Source: Neospora caninum Liverpool
Taxonomy: Eukaryota > Apicomplexa > Conoidasida > Eucoccidiorida > Sarcocystidae
Assembly (NCBI RefSeq): GCF_000208865.1
Contig: NC_018397.1
Location: 496,001-560,000, forward strand
Length of the DNA stretch: 64,000 bases
Direction: 5' to 3'
Of the stretch, positions 34,972 to 47,600 are shown one piece after another (the first letter of the stretch is position 1; every line of letters begins with the position of its first letter). The notes under the pieces are model-generated. The model worked only from the letters and a program-made list of their open reading frames with translations. It ran no database searches and was not told the origin of the DNA. Made by a program: the position numbers and the translations under genes.

Positions 34972-37900
34972 CTTGCCAAAAACGCCGCGGGAGAACGAGA
35001 AAAGAACAGGGAAACCCAAAAAGAAAGAGACTGCTGGAGACGAAGACGAAACAAAAAAGCGAGGAAAAGAGAGAGAAAGAGAAAGAGAGAGGAAGAGGAA
35101 GGGGAAGAGAAAGGAGAAGAGGGAGTAGAGGCGAGGGTGAGAAGTCAAGGTCGACGTCGACAGACGCACGACGGCGAAGGCGAAGCAGGGCTCTTGGGCA
35201 GAGCACTACGGCGAGATTCGCGAAACCACATATAGGCCGACACGAGAGACGGACACAGATTGAAAACAAAGAGAGCCTGCAAATAAGATGCGAGGTGAAT
35301 AGGGGGATTGAATGAGACAGGAAAGAAGCACCGCGGAGGACGTGGATCAGGATGAGATGAAGGCAGATGAAAGACGAGAAAGTAGGCGGACACGCGGAGA
35401 CGAAATGGGGCGACGGATGCTACTCCGGTGCGAGGGGAGGATGGGAGTCACAGACAAGTCGATGGTACGTTCCACAGCCGAGCAGCACATGACACATGCC
35501 CGAGACAGGAATACAATAGACTGGGTGTTTTGTGAAAAAACCGACACACTTCCTGTTTGAAAGAAGAGGTTGTCCGGGGGGAGGGGGAGGTCCGAGGCAT
35601 GCCTCCCCATCACGCCCCCCCTCCTTGTTTCCCTTCCACCCGACTGAGAAGAGGGGAAATCGCAACAGACGTATCAGGAAAGGCCGAAATCGTCGCGGAC
35701 AAAGGCGCACGAGAGCGTCAAGGAGAACAAGAAACTGCGTCAGAGCGCGTTCTTGCCGAAACATCCACAGCGCACACGGACGGCAGGAGAACTGTCACGA
35801 AGAGACAAGAGACAAAAAACGGAGAGCTCGTAGAGTTGAACACAAAAGAACGGATGATCTGTCCCTGATGCAGCAGCAGAAACTCAGCATTTGGGGTCCT
35901 TCAAATGTGAAGGCATTTCGGTGACAAAAATCCAGAAGACAGAAAACTACGAGAAATACGGTTACAAAAGGCTAGGACTCGTCGTTCAACATTCGTGCGG
36001 ACGCCTCCAACGAGTTCCCTGTCACAAGAGAGGCGGGCGGAGAGAGGGCCCTGTGAAGCGCAGTGAAAATTCACTGAGACGCCCGTAGTCATGCGTCCTA
36101 AGGTGGGGAGAAAGAAAAGATCTGACGACAGAAAGGCAACAGAGCAAACAACAAACTAAACGACGGAAAGAAAAGGTGAGACGCAGAGAGGGACCCGAAG
36201 CGACAAGAAAGCGGGACAGGAGGCAAAGGGACTGGAAAAAAACTCGAGGGTGAGGGAACAATAGCGAGGGAGAGACAGGCTACGTAATGCGAGAGGGGAA
36301 ACAAAGACGCGCAGATGACGAAAAACGGGAAACAGGAAAGAAAGAAGAACGGCACGAGAAACAGGCGCTCGAGAAGGCAAGCGAGAGACTCGAAATGGCA
36401 GGCCCGAGAGAAGCCGTGGAGACAGGAGCGGAACCGTGCAACGAAACTGCGCCGGGAAAAACGAGGTGGGCCGATGCAACAAATGGATGGGCAGTTTAAA
36501 GTGCGGAAAAGCAGACGGGCAAGCAGAGGAAGAAAAACTTCAAGAGTCCCGGTAATTCTCTCTGCTGCGCCCGCCGAGGCCGGACTAGCGGGGCCGGCGA
36601 AGCCATGTTGACAAAGGCTTCTTTAACATTAGCGGAAACGAAGGACCACCATCGGGCTGTCTGTACACCGCAGACGGCCAGCTCTGAAGAAGACCAGCGC
36701 AAAGTGCAGAGAAAATCTGTAAAGAAAAAAGCGCTCGACACGCCAGCGAGCCGGATCAGCATGCAGGTGACCCACCACGGATTCAAATGCAGAGAAGAGG
36801 AAAACAGGCACGGAAAGAAAAGCAGCTTCTCCTCGAAGGGGGCCGAAGAAGCGTACAAATTAGAAGACGAAAGCTGAAAATGCAGGTCTCCTAGGATACA
36901 CCAGACGACACAGAAGTTAGCTGGCGTAACTTTGGGCACCCTCCATGGTGCAGCGGCGAGTGCGGCCCCAACGATGTTGGAGGCGACGGGAAGGCAACAG
37001 TTTCGCAGATTACATCAGGGACACGCTGAGTAGAACGCAAGTCCCTCACTACAACGAGAACCTCCTTAGCGTACTAGTGACCTCATGAAGACGTGCAGAA
37101 GCAAAAAGCCGGCTGGGGCCCAAAATGCAGGGGGGAATAACACAAAAGAACTAACTGGAAGTTCCAAGCCCCGTTCCAGAAGGCTCGAAATGGTGGCCGG
37201 GTTCGAGACACACTTTCTCTCAAGTTTCGGAGGGGACCGTTGGAAATTCGGAAAAAGTTCCACGCCTTTGGAACGTGTGCCCTGTTCATTCAGTTCGTAA
37301 ATCCCTTAAAGCTTCGTTCACCGGAACAACGCTGCAAAGAAAAGCTCAGAAGTTGCGGTAGAAAATACGATGTACGATCTGGATGGGGACCCGAGTCAAC
37401 GCTGGACGTCGGGCTGGGTGCATGTGCAGCGTGTCAGACGAAAAGAAATCGTGCAGCACAGTCTGTGTCCCAGCGGTGCGATGCAACCGTATCTCGTTGC
37501 TTTTTCCTTCCATTATCTTGTTTGGAGTGTTCAGTTATGCCGTAAAGAAGAGTGGTGGTAGAGCTCGACCCAGTGCATCCGCCCTGTCTGCTCGTTAGCG
37601 ACGGTGCGGTTGTGTGAACAGGCTAAGAGCATTTCTCCCTCTGAAAGGGCATCGCCGTCTCGTCGATGTAACTGCCAGGGTACCGTTTGCGTAAAGATCA
37701 GCTTTCAGAAGCAGAGGCGTGTACACCCCTAGTGCTGAAGGGGTGTACAGTGCTAAGCTGTCATCGATTAGCTGCTGGTTCGTTTTGAAGTTCAGTGTCG
37801 CGGTTGCTTGGCAAGGTGAGCTAGAAGTGGTATGCGATCGAAATAAGCAGCACCCGGATGTACTGTTTAGCTGCCGGCACGGTCACAATACTGGCGACTA

Positions 37901-39052
37901 CAGGATGGGGCGTGACGCCTAGACAGCAACTTGCAGGCAACAGCGACACATTCCAACTTGCAAAGTCCGACAGGGCGAACACATAAAAGCGGAGTTCTCC
38001 AAATGGAAACAGTAAAGCTGCTACACACGTATCTCTGCATGCGGTCAGCTGCATGGAAAATATTACAGTTCGCAGCAAACAACAACCGTCGCTGGGCCTT
38101 CCACTGTTGCCACTGTACGGGATGTTCGAGTAGGGTGGGGTGCGGCCGTGTTGTGAATCCACACTGTTCTTTTCGAACAGCCGAAGCCACTGTCACGGGC
38201 AATTATTGCGACTGAGGTGAATGCGGATCCTGAGCTTCGAAGTTCCCCAGGGTTTAACCGACTGGCAGCACTGCTGCTGGGTCTGTTGTAGTCATTGAGA
38301 TCTACCAAGTGGCACTGGCAACCACGTCGTGCCTTTCAGAGCAAACTCGCTTCGTAACAACCGGTTGAAAACAATGCCATCGGACTCGCGCGACAGCACA
38401 GAAAGCTCCAGCGTTAGTTCATGATGTTACTACAAGTCACGTTTTACTCCACTCCCAGCAAAATACGGGAAGATGAAGACACGTAAGGGTCTTTTCCTTC
38501 ACTTCATGACACGGGCTGCTCTTAATGCTGCTCCCCTAGCGAGACACGCAAACGTTAATCACAAAACAAAGCAAAATCGTGATGCGACTGGCTGAAAAGT
38601 TTTTTCCGTGTTTGAATTCTTATCCAGGTTAGCATTTTCGGAGCGCAATCTTGTGGACACTGGGAGCGCACATTTTTGTGGTTTCGCAACTGGCCGAGCA
38701 GACAAACTTCTCGCATTTCGAGCAAACGAACTAGTTGCACTGGCGAGTGTTTCATCTGGGCAGGTCCTCCGCGTGCTTTTGGGTTGGAAACCGATGGATA
38801 TGTCGCGATAAATGCTCCACGAATAACGGGATTTTCAGCACAAATAGATGCGGTATTCGTCTGCGTTTCTTGGTCTCAGATATCATTGATGATGTAAGGG
38901 AACTCTTGTCTTGGGTGACACCATCCTTGAAAAAGCTTCTGGGCGGTGGCCCTAACTTTTGATGAGACGGAATGAATCTTTGGACGGCCGCAGAAAACTA
39001 TGTGCCGACATTTGGCGCGAGCGGCGAAACATCAGCTTCTTCACTCAAGACA
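34972..39052. other. Upstream region of the ferlin and of the 39 kb secreted-protein gene
   Basis: This 4 kb gap lies between divergent starts (ferlin on minus, small secreted gene on plus). The part next to the ferlin (35000-36500) is strongly purine-biased on the plus strand, as expected for a pyrimidine-rich 5' leader on minus. Open frames there are compositional and I found no phase-matched exons. From about 37000 the composition drops to lower GC. No gene is supported. Confidence 0.5.
36075..36183. promoter_or_regulatory. Pair of TGAGACG heptamers upstream of the ferlin
   Basis: TGAGACG occurs at 36075-36081 and 36177-36183, about 1.1-1.2 kb upstream of the ferlin ATG. WGAGACG is a known upstream element of several T. 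gondii promoters. Distance from the start codon and the shortness of the motif make this a weak call. Confidence 0.25.
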
Positions 39053-40198
39053 ATGAATTCTCTTGACTTCATCTGTGTGCTGGCTCTCCTCTTGTTTTAC
39101 CTGCCCTGCGCTCCGCCTCCTCCGCTAGCGGATGAGGATGCAGGGGGCGCTTCTGCATATGAAAAGCCGACAAAAAAGGCGGTGGTGCACGGACTTGGTA
39201 GCTTTAACGAACATGAGTCATTAAGGTTAGGCATGATATAGCTCAGCTGCTTGGACCTGCCTTTCCTGTGATGCTGTAGTTAAATGCAGCGCTGTTGCAA
39301 CGAAACCTCAAGTTTGCGACTCTTGTCGCTAAAACGTGCACACCTCGGACAGCGGCAGAAAAAGGTTCTGTTTCCAGAAAAGCTGCCTGTTTTTAATGCT
39401 CTTACGGCTGTTCTTCAGCAGGATAAAGACTTGGGACACCATATACAAGTCTCGAACGTACCTTTGTCTCTCTTGTCTGAAACATCAGTTAGAGCAGTAA
39501 ACGTCCCGTCGCTCTCGGCCACCAGCGCTGCACACCCGATTGTAACGCCACAGATGGTAGTCGCTTATTGGTGTTCGTAATGCTTCTGCCTTTTGCAGGA
39601 GTGTCACGAGCTGAACGTGAAACATGTAGGATACTGCAAACGCCACTGTCAAAAAGCACTTTTAAGACGACAGATCGGTGCCACCAAGGGTACCACGATA
39701 GCAATTGCGTCTTCCAGCTCCCGGGTCCCGCCTTCTCTTCTTACGTCCATGGTATCCTAGTCTCCTAAGAGCGTTAAATGTGACCCAGATTCGACCGAGT
39801 CGGAAAAAGATCTCAGTGGGTAAGTCCGCTTTCCTCACGAACTTGAAGCCATCAAACGCATAATCTGAATTGCAGTTCACAGAAGACTATCAGGTACTTC
39901 GAGAAGAAGCCGCGGTTTCGTAATTCGAGGTGGGTGAACACCTGGTACAGCTTGTGGCCGCTCTCAACATGCGAGAAGTTAAAGTTGTGTGAGGACATCA
40001 GCCGCCTCCGCAATGGTTTCCACGCAAACGTACCAGGATGCCCCTCTCAAGAAACCCCGTGCCCAGACCAGTGTCTTGGCCTGCTCCACGACACAAACAG
40101 CTAAGGCACAAGAGTTACGTTGCCAGCTGATTGCTCGCACCAGCAGCGGAGACCGCATTGGCTATTGCTCTTACCAGAAGATCCGCTTAGTTCTGTAG
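39053..40198 (+). CDS. Unrecognised small secreted protein, 204 aa
   Basis: I do not recognise this gene. Five predicted exons join in phase: 39053-39225, 39313-39448, 39599-39689, 39876-39893 and 40002-40198, ending at TAG. The ATG has a GACAATGA context. Residues 1-25 form a classic signal peptide (MNSLDFICVLALLLFYLPCA) followed by PPPPLADEDAGG, a likely cleavage region. The mature part is basic and has scattered cysteines, including ECHEL, GYCKRHCQ, LACST, LRCQL and GYCSY, suggesting disulfide bonds after secretion. The fourth exon is only 18 nt and is phase 1 on both sides; the acceptor of exon 2 is pyrimidine-poor and is the weakest point. The short exons could be partly wrong, but the continuous phase across five exons and the final stop support a real gene. 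Confidence 0.5.
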
Positions 40199-41699
40199 CT
40201 GAGGAGACAGACCAACATAGTAATGACCCCGTGATCATGGCGTATCAATGCTGTTCAGTAGGGTGACGCTGCCGCAGCAGTAGCACTGGTGACCCTCTTG
40301 CCGCGCCGCATTTTAATAACGTGCACGCTGAACTTCTGCGGCTACAAGAGTGTGAATGCGCATCTGTAGCCTTCATATATATGTGTAGCCCTTCTGAAAC
40401 TGCCGATAGGGTGATCCCTGGTTGCGAGAACTGCTCTCGCTCGGGTCACTCCGCGTTTTTGGTGTATTTCTGCAGTCACAGTCAGTTAGTGGTGGTCTAC
40501 GCTTATGGCGAGGAAGATATGCAGTGAATACAGGTGTAACTATGTTGTTGCGGGCACCAAACAGCTCTGTTCAAAGGGTGGATGCCGCCTCGCGAAACTG
40601 GGATCAGGACTAATAATCGCTCATTTTGTGACTGCCCTGGTTTTCTGTAGCACTTACGTGCGTCCACATCCGCAAAGTTTGACCCTATGAGCATAGCATA
40701 TGTGGGCACGCAAGAAAGTGCAGTCCGGTGTTTCTCAAGAGCGGCATCAACGGCATGAGCTAGTTGCCTCCAAAAAGCCACACTTGTTTTGCGCAGGCAT
40801 TCTACACATATAGTTCTACCCGCTAGATTCGTAAGATCCAGGCCTCGCGTTTGCTACACAAGCGACTCCTCGGCAGTCAGAGTGAGGAGCACATTCGAAG
40901 ACAGTAGCCAGGAACGCCAGGCGCAACAGGGCCCCACATAAGTGACCGGTACGTGATGCACGATGTGATGCTCTACCATCTACTCAATTTTGCCTCACCA
41001 GAAGAGTATAATCCATTGGCAAATATCCTCGCTGATCAAATAAGGACACAGGGCAAGTTAAGACTTCAACTACGAAACATCATGATGTATGTGCTTGAGC
41101 CAAACACTTATTCCGCTGATATGAACAGTGAAAAATAAGATCTGTTCGGAAACAAGTCAACTTATGGCCCTAGCCACCAACTATGTCCCGAAGAATAAAT
41201 GCATTACAACTGTTCTAAGTGCCCCTTGTCAGAATCGCCATACGTATGGGTTCACATCAGCAAGTCTGTCACGTTCCCGTTATCAGGAACCAGCACGATC
41301 CTCTGTGTAGCCAGTGCTCAGGGAACATATACCCTACATTCGGAGAATATAACGCGGAGGACAAAGGAGATCGTTTGTCCTGGTGGAGCTGAAACACAAC
41401 GAAGACAGCGGCAGACATGCAGCAACAGGCGTTGTCAGAGTGAAGGGAAGACTCGAAGCATTCGTGTTTCCTCTCTTCATTCTCTCATTGGCGATGGGAT
41501 GTGATGTATCGAATGCCACGCCCGCCAGGTAAGCCAGGTTGCCGAAAAGTAGCTCTGTCTACTCTCATGTGGAGGCTACCTGACAGTAGCACAGCGGTAG
41601 CGTACCCTCCACAGGGTTCTCCAGATACGTCACTCTCCCCTCTAGAACCGTTAGCCCTTCAAATTGAGCCCTTGTTCTGTATCTCCCACTTCAACTCAC
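40199..41699. other. Unresolved interval between convergent gene ends
   Basis: Two coding-like pieces lie here without secure partners. On minus, about 40770-40659 (with QLAHAVDAALEKHRTALS) ends at a good GTAAGT donor, or reads on to a stop at 40503; it may be a further 3' exon of the large minus-strand gene. On plus, 40350-40527 is cysteine-bearing (ECECASVAF, PGCENCSRSG). Neither could be phased to a neighbour. Confidence 0.3.
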
Positions 41700-44600
41700 A
41701 TGAAGGCGGTTGGCGAAGACGCAGTTTTTCAATTGTTCTGCTCCGGAAGAAGGAAGCCAACTTGCGTGTTGCATTGCGAATGCCAGTTCCAATCCAGGCC
41801 ACTCCAGCAACTGGAGCAAAAATTGGTACGAAAGCGAGCGTCGTTCGCATAATGCGGCGCAGGAGATCTTTTCCTAGCGTCAGCTTCGCTGCAAGAAAAT
41901 ATATTGTTAGAAAAAGGATAGTGTATTGTCCTTTGTTGACCTTCGGCATTCTCAGTAAACGGCAGCCCGATCTTCGCTGTCCCATTGCATGACGGTACAC
42001 GACCGACGATAACGGATTGATTATACATTACATCAACCTGGAACCTCCCTCACGCAATTTTTTTTATTCATCTGGATCTGTTGTTCGCTACTGTTTAGCG
42101 GAACACCGTTTGCGCTTACACTGTGGTGGGCATGCATTTCTGGCTATTCTGCGGATGGTTCACGCTCCAATTAGAAGTCACGGTTGTAGTCACAGTCTGC
42201 GCCCAGACAAAAACGGGTGCTACGCGAGATTCATGCTCGTTGCTAATATTGTGGGTGGCCATGCTGCGCCATCAAGCGTCTTTGGAGACGTACATATTGC
42301 ATGGATAGCGAGAGCACGTTGCTCCCTGGAGACAACATCCTCTTTCAGATAGGTAGGCATGAAGGGACAAACTATTGTCAGATCCACGAACGTCTTGCCG
42401 GTAGGCACAGCGATCCGCGCCATCCGCACCGCACCAAGATACTCTTCGAGGGTGGCCTGGTACTTCTCTGGGTCTCCGAGCTTTTGCAGCTGGGCAACGA
42501 GATGTTGCGCTACTCGATCTGGAAATGCACAAAGCTCGAGACACAGTACCTCGTGCGCGTGTGAGGCAGTGACGAAAATCCGATAACGGCTGCCGAATAT
42601 ACGAAAAGAGGGACAGGAAAAGTGTGCATCTGGACAAGCAATTTATCCAGGTCGATCTACCTCAATATCGGCACCACAAGTGCTCTCCGAACCACAAGCT
42701 GCCCGTTCGACTGCGTTCAGTGAGTCATCAGTTGGGCACTGATGCCAGTTGGTGTATAGAGTTATACAAGTTATTTAGATTGGCTTCGTCATAGCGCTGC
42801 AGTTCACGTTGACACATACCCCGGATGTGAGCGCAGTGGTATCGAACGGCGGCTTCGGTTTGCATCATCGTCAGGGGATCGAGATTTACGGTGGGCCTTC
42901 TTCTTCCTTTGCCTGCTACCCAAAGTGGCTGCAAAGAGCCAACAAATCACACAGCATCGACGGTCTTGCCATGATGAGTCGCCGTGCTTCTGATTCGCTC
43001 AGGTGTTGTTTCAGGCGGCTTGACTTGCGCTAAAGCGCGAAAAGGGAGCAAGCACACAAAATGGCGCTACGTAGGATTATCCAATTAGGGAAATCATTCT
43101 GTATGCTGTCATGGTCACTTCTTTTACATTCAACGAAATCCAGAACTCGATAGTGCCAACGAGAGGTGCGTCGACGGGTCCTACAGGATGAAACTCCAGA
43201 TGAGTCGCTTAGCTATTGGCTTTGTGCCCCCTTGCATGGATGCAGGTATGCATCCACCGAAGAAACGCGCACTGCGTATCAGTCACCTGCTCATTGCCCG
43301 CCGGCCACCTCAGTTGCCTGCTGAGTTAGTCTCACATTGGCTGTAGCTTCCACGCGACTCAGCAAGTTACAACGCATAAACAAAGGCCCACGCCCTGAGA
43401 AATACCTGAAGTTGCGCATCCACTGTGTTTGCGAGATCCGCTCCCATCCGAATAACATCAAGGGGATTTGTCGTAGACGCGCTCAATACAGTGAAAAAGT
43501 TGTCCAGGCTCCTCTGGGTCAGCCTGATTTTCCCGGCTGCAGGTGAGCTGTTTAGGCGCAGAATGTTCCTACGCTCGTTTCCAACAAAAACGGCGCCTCC
43601 GATATCCATCGAATCTGCACAGTGATGGGGTAGGGGAGGGTTTAGTGATAGTCAGAATGATACGGCTGCCTTGCATGGGTAAACCACAAGTACTACCTGT
43701 CAGTCTGCCGCTCACTGTCCCTGATTTTCTTGAACGTCAAATTCTTCCCACCAGCATGGATCGTTCACACTCGCAACCAGGCACAGCTGTAGACAGCGTT
43801 CAGATAAAGGAGGTCTTGCCCATCATAGCTACATGAACATGTTCCTTTCCGAAGCAACAAAGCACAAGCTGACAGCGACTGCATAACGTTTCATGCGCTT
43901 ACTGATTGATACCCTGTGCCTCTTCAGCACTGAGAGAACGGCATCAGTCGCGACACCGATGTGCCCGCGGGCTGATTGCAGCAAACACCAACACGTCAGA
44001 ACGGCCGACGGTTCTCGTTTTTATGACGGTGCAGCAGTCGAGGCTCTCGTGTGTAGAAATGAAGAAGAATGGAAGCGTGTTGCAGTGACTCATCAAACAG
44101 TGTCAATCTGTTTACTTGAACGGCCGAAAGTTACTTCTGTTTCTCGCAACGATATTCTACGAGTGTCGCATACTTTGACCTCGGCAAATAGTGACGAATC
44201 TTTAAATGATCGGTCGCCCCAGTTCAAAGTATAAAAGATACGAAGTATCGTCAGTCTGGTCACTCACCGTTCACAACGGCAAATGCGGAGACCCGCCGTC
44301 AGCGGACCCGGGGCATGTCTATTTCGTTACCACAGGCTCGCTGAATCTCCGATCGAGGGAAGAGAGCAGACTTACGGTGAACGAAGGTCATGATCCAGAG
44401 AATCGCTCTTGCTCGAGATACTGTCTCGCTGGCGAAGGTGAATTTAACTGCGGCTCGAGAATCCTGAACCCATAGAGCCATTAGAACCATCAACGTGGCA
44501 CTAACGCTGACCGGGAGGTGGCCGAGGAATTTTCGACGAAACTCATTGGAGAAGCGAGAAATTCTGTCCAAGGATCCACGATATTTTGGCAAATCCAAAC

Positions 44601-47600
44601 GCACTCGCTCTTGTGTCGCCATCTCGATATCGCCCCACGAGTTCATGGATTCCTGGACTTGCTGACGTCGACCTGTGAGCCGGCGGGAGAGATTGGCGAC
44701 TCCCCTCCTTAGGGTACTGCCGAAACGTTTAAGACCCCAGGCTTTGAAACCCTCCACACGACTGTGAAGGAAAGCAACTGCGAACGCAAAACAAATCACC
44801 GAACGAAACTGGGGTAACGAGGTATTCACTAGCATTCGGTGAGGCTCTCATAATCTAGAACTTGTATGGCGCCCCGTGCACCTCAACTGCTACTACTGGC
44901 GGGAAGGAAAAGTGTTCATCTCAAATGCCGTAAGAGTCAAGTTCAGTCTCTCCGTGGTTGACGAGAGCCCCTATCTCGGCAACTTGGTTGTAGCAGACAG
45001 CAAGTACCTGATAGCAGCTAGAAGGAAATCTACCTCTTGACTAGTATTTCGTAGCAGGCGGTGCACGTATTCCGTACAGTTCGATGTCATGAAGGAAACA
45101 GCGCGCAGTTTCATGCTCAACGGCACAGGAGAAGTTGGTACTCCTTGTTCCCATCAGTCCACCAAAAGCAACTTGCATACCAGCCTGAAGAGCCACTGAT
45201 GTCAGCGGCGCGTACTGATCCTTCACCGCCACTTGTGCCTTCGCTCCCGTCAGCCAAAACAGTAATGGTACCATTCGTTCGACGGAACTCGACGTTCCCT
45301 TTGGAGCGAAACCCGCTAGACCGCTCTGCATCGCGCGGGCTTCTATCCATAGTGTTTGTGCTAGGAGGTACGCATTTCTTCCTGGCAGAGCTGGATCCGT
45401 AAGGGATTTAGCAAGGCTTGTGGCGAGGTCCACAAACTGTAAGGCATCTATTGCTGGAGATGGTCCCTGTTTTGGGGAATAAAGGTTCCGCCAAAATTCC
45501 GAGCCCCCCCTTCGCGTAGTCGCTCCACCGGTGTCATCGTTTGACACGTCCTGTTAGACAGTCCAACCGCAAGAAGGATCCCATATTATCCTGCTTATCT
45601 TTGTTATATTAATACATGGTGTTCAATTGGTTCTGTCTGGTACGGCGTCCTCATTATTTTCACTCCAGCAGCATGTGAACGTCACTCACAAGTCTGCCGA
45701 GTTCTAGGAACGCTTTCTACGGGCGCCAGAAATGCTGCTTTCTTGTCAACGGTGGTCTACAGCAAGCTAAAATAAATCGCGGGTACCTCAGTTTTTATTA
45801 GGCTCTGAAGAGATTCTGGCGTTGGAGTCAAGATGTGCGGATCCATGCCTAGTCGATCAGCATCCGGTATTCCACAAGATAGTATGCCGCCAGTCGTTTT
45901 GCACACATGATACAGTTGTAGCAAAACTGCGCCCAAAATTCGTTCGAGTGAAGCTTCAGTGGCCTCGATAATCCTTGACCAGTGAGATAGAAAGAGGATC
46001 AACACTGTAGGGAGTCCGCAAACCAGAACAGATCGGGGCGGCAGAAAGTGATTTATCCTGTCAGATGCTGCATGAAAGGTCATGGGAGTTGCTGCAAGAC
46101 AGCACCCGCGGTTGCCTTTTCCCCAAGGGAAAAGCTTCCTTGCAATCCAAGCTGCCTAAGCTGATGGGTAATTTTTGGAGATTTTCCTTGTGACACTCCA
46201 ACCAGTCCAATACAAACTGAATAGGTACTGACTCACGGTCTGTTTTGAGAGCTTTCCTGGTTGTTGTTGGGGCGACATGTGATTCGCTGAGGTGCTTTGT
46301 AATCTCGTTCGCACAATCGTTTCGGCACGTCACTGAGTATCCAAAGCTCGCTGCCTGATTCTTGAACAGTCGCTGTCCCGACCAGCCTGACGGTCCATCA
46401 TAGAGCATAACATTTCTTGACAACAATCTATGAGACCCCCTCAACCTGAGTCCGGGAATTGAATGTGCAGTCAACTTTTGGACTACCGACAATGAAATGG
46501 AAATGTGCTATTCTCTCTCAGTGGAACGCACCGCTGCCGCTTCGAGTGTGCAACACTTTTTGGGAATATAGAACTCTGTGTTGAACCGGATGGTGGTAAC
46601 GAAGCCACACACGTGTTTCCACCTTCATCGGCCACGAGAGCAACCTGTGAAGTCAACTGGCCAGCGTTGGGACTCCTGGCCTCGAATCATTGTTTTGTGG
46701 GTCATAGTACACAGACCAACCCACCAGGAAACTTTCAAGATACCTATTATGGGAGACCGTTTCTGCAAGACCTACCCCTCAGAAGCCGGGCGGTGACTGC
46801 CTTGATGTGGAAGATTATGTTCATCAATCTGACATCAGTCAGGAATATACGGCCTGAAGGCAATGACCCAGGGAGACACCTTGTACGACGTGCGTCCATG
46901 CAGTCAGTATATCAACAGGGAAGGCTTAACTCTCGCCGTTCTACATTCCCGTAAGGAAGAGCCAACAGGCCAAGGTCACCGACACAGGGGGTTTGAGGTC
47001 CACCGAACTGGGGCTTTGCCCGTCGCTGATACCCACTCAGACTGACGAGGAACCCGACCAGACGACCCGCGGGAACGACTGCGGCTGCAGATTCAGAGGG
47101 ATATGCCTTTGGATGATCGAACGCATTTCGGAAAAACAAAATGATTGGTAGGAACGACAAACTCAAAGATAAAAGATCGAAAGCAGCTTCAACGTACTAG
47201 TGCTACGTATGGTCCCCGCAGGGACGTAAATTCAGCAGCGTTTTCGTTTTGGCAGTGGGGCACTGCTGCTGCGATTCATTTCCGAGCACAATATTGTACT
47301 CTTTCACTTCCCCTCTCACCTTGCTGCTTCATGAGCGAAAATTTTCTTTTGACCCTAGTAGAAGGGAGGAGGTCACTTATCCATGTCGCCCTGTGCTGTT
47401 CCACGCCTCCGTTAGGTGCTAGAGACTCCTCAGCGAATCGCGTTTCTTTGTAAGCACGAAGAAAGCTTTCGACTGCGGCCCGGCACGCCAGACCGGAGAC
47501 AGTGGCAAAATATCCAGGGAGGTCTCCGTCATCGCGTTCTTTTTTAAGAAAATGGTCGACTGCATGGAAACAATGCAAGAAAATCGTATCAGCCGGTAAC

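Noticed and set aside
36496..36939. 147-codon minus open frame
   Set aside because: No ATG context, domain or splice partner; composition is like the flanking noncoding sequence.
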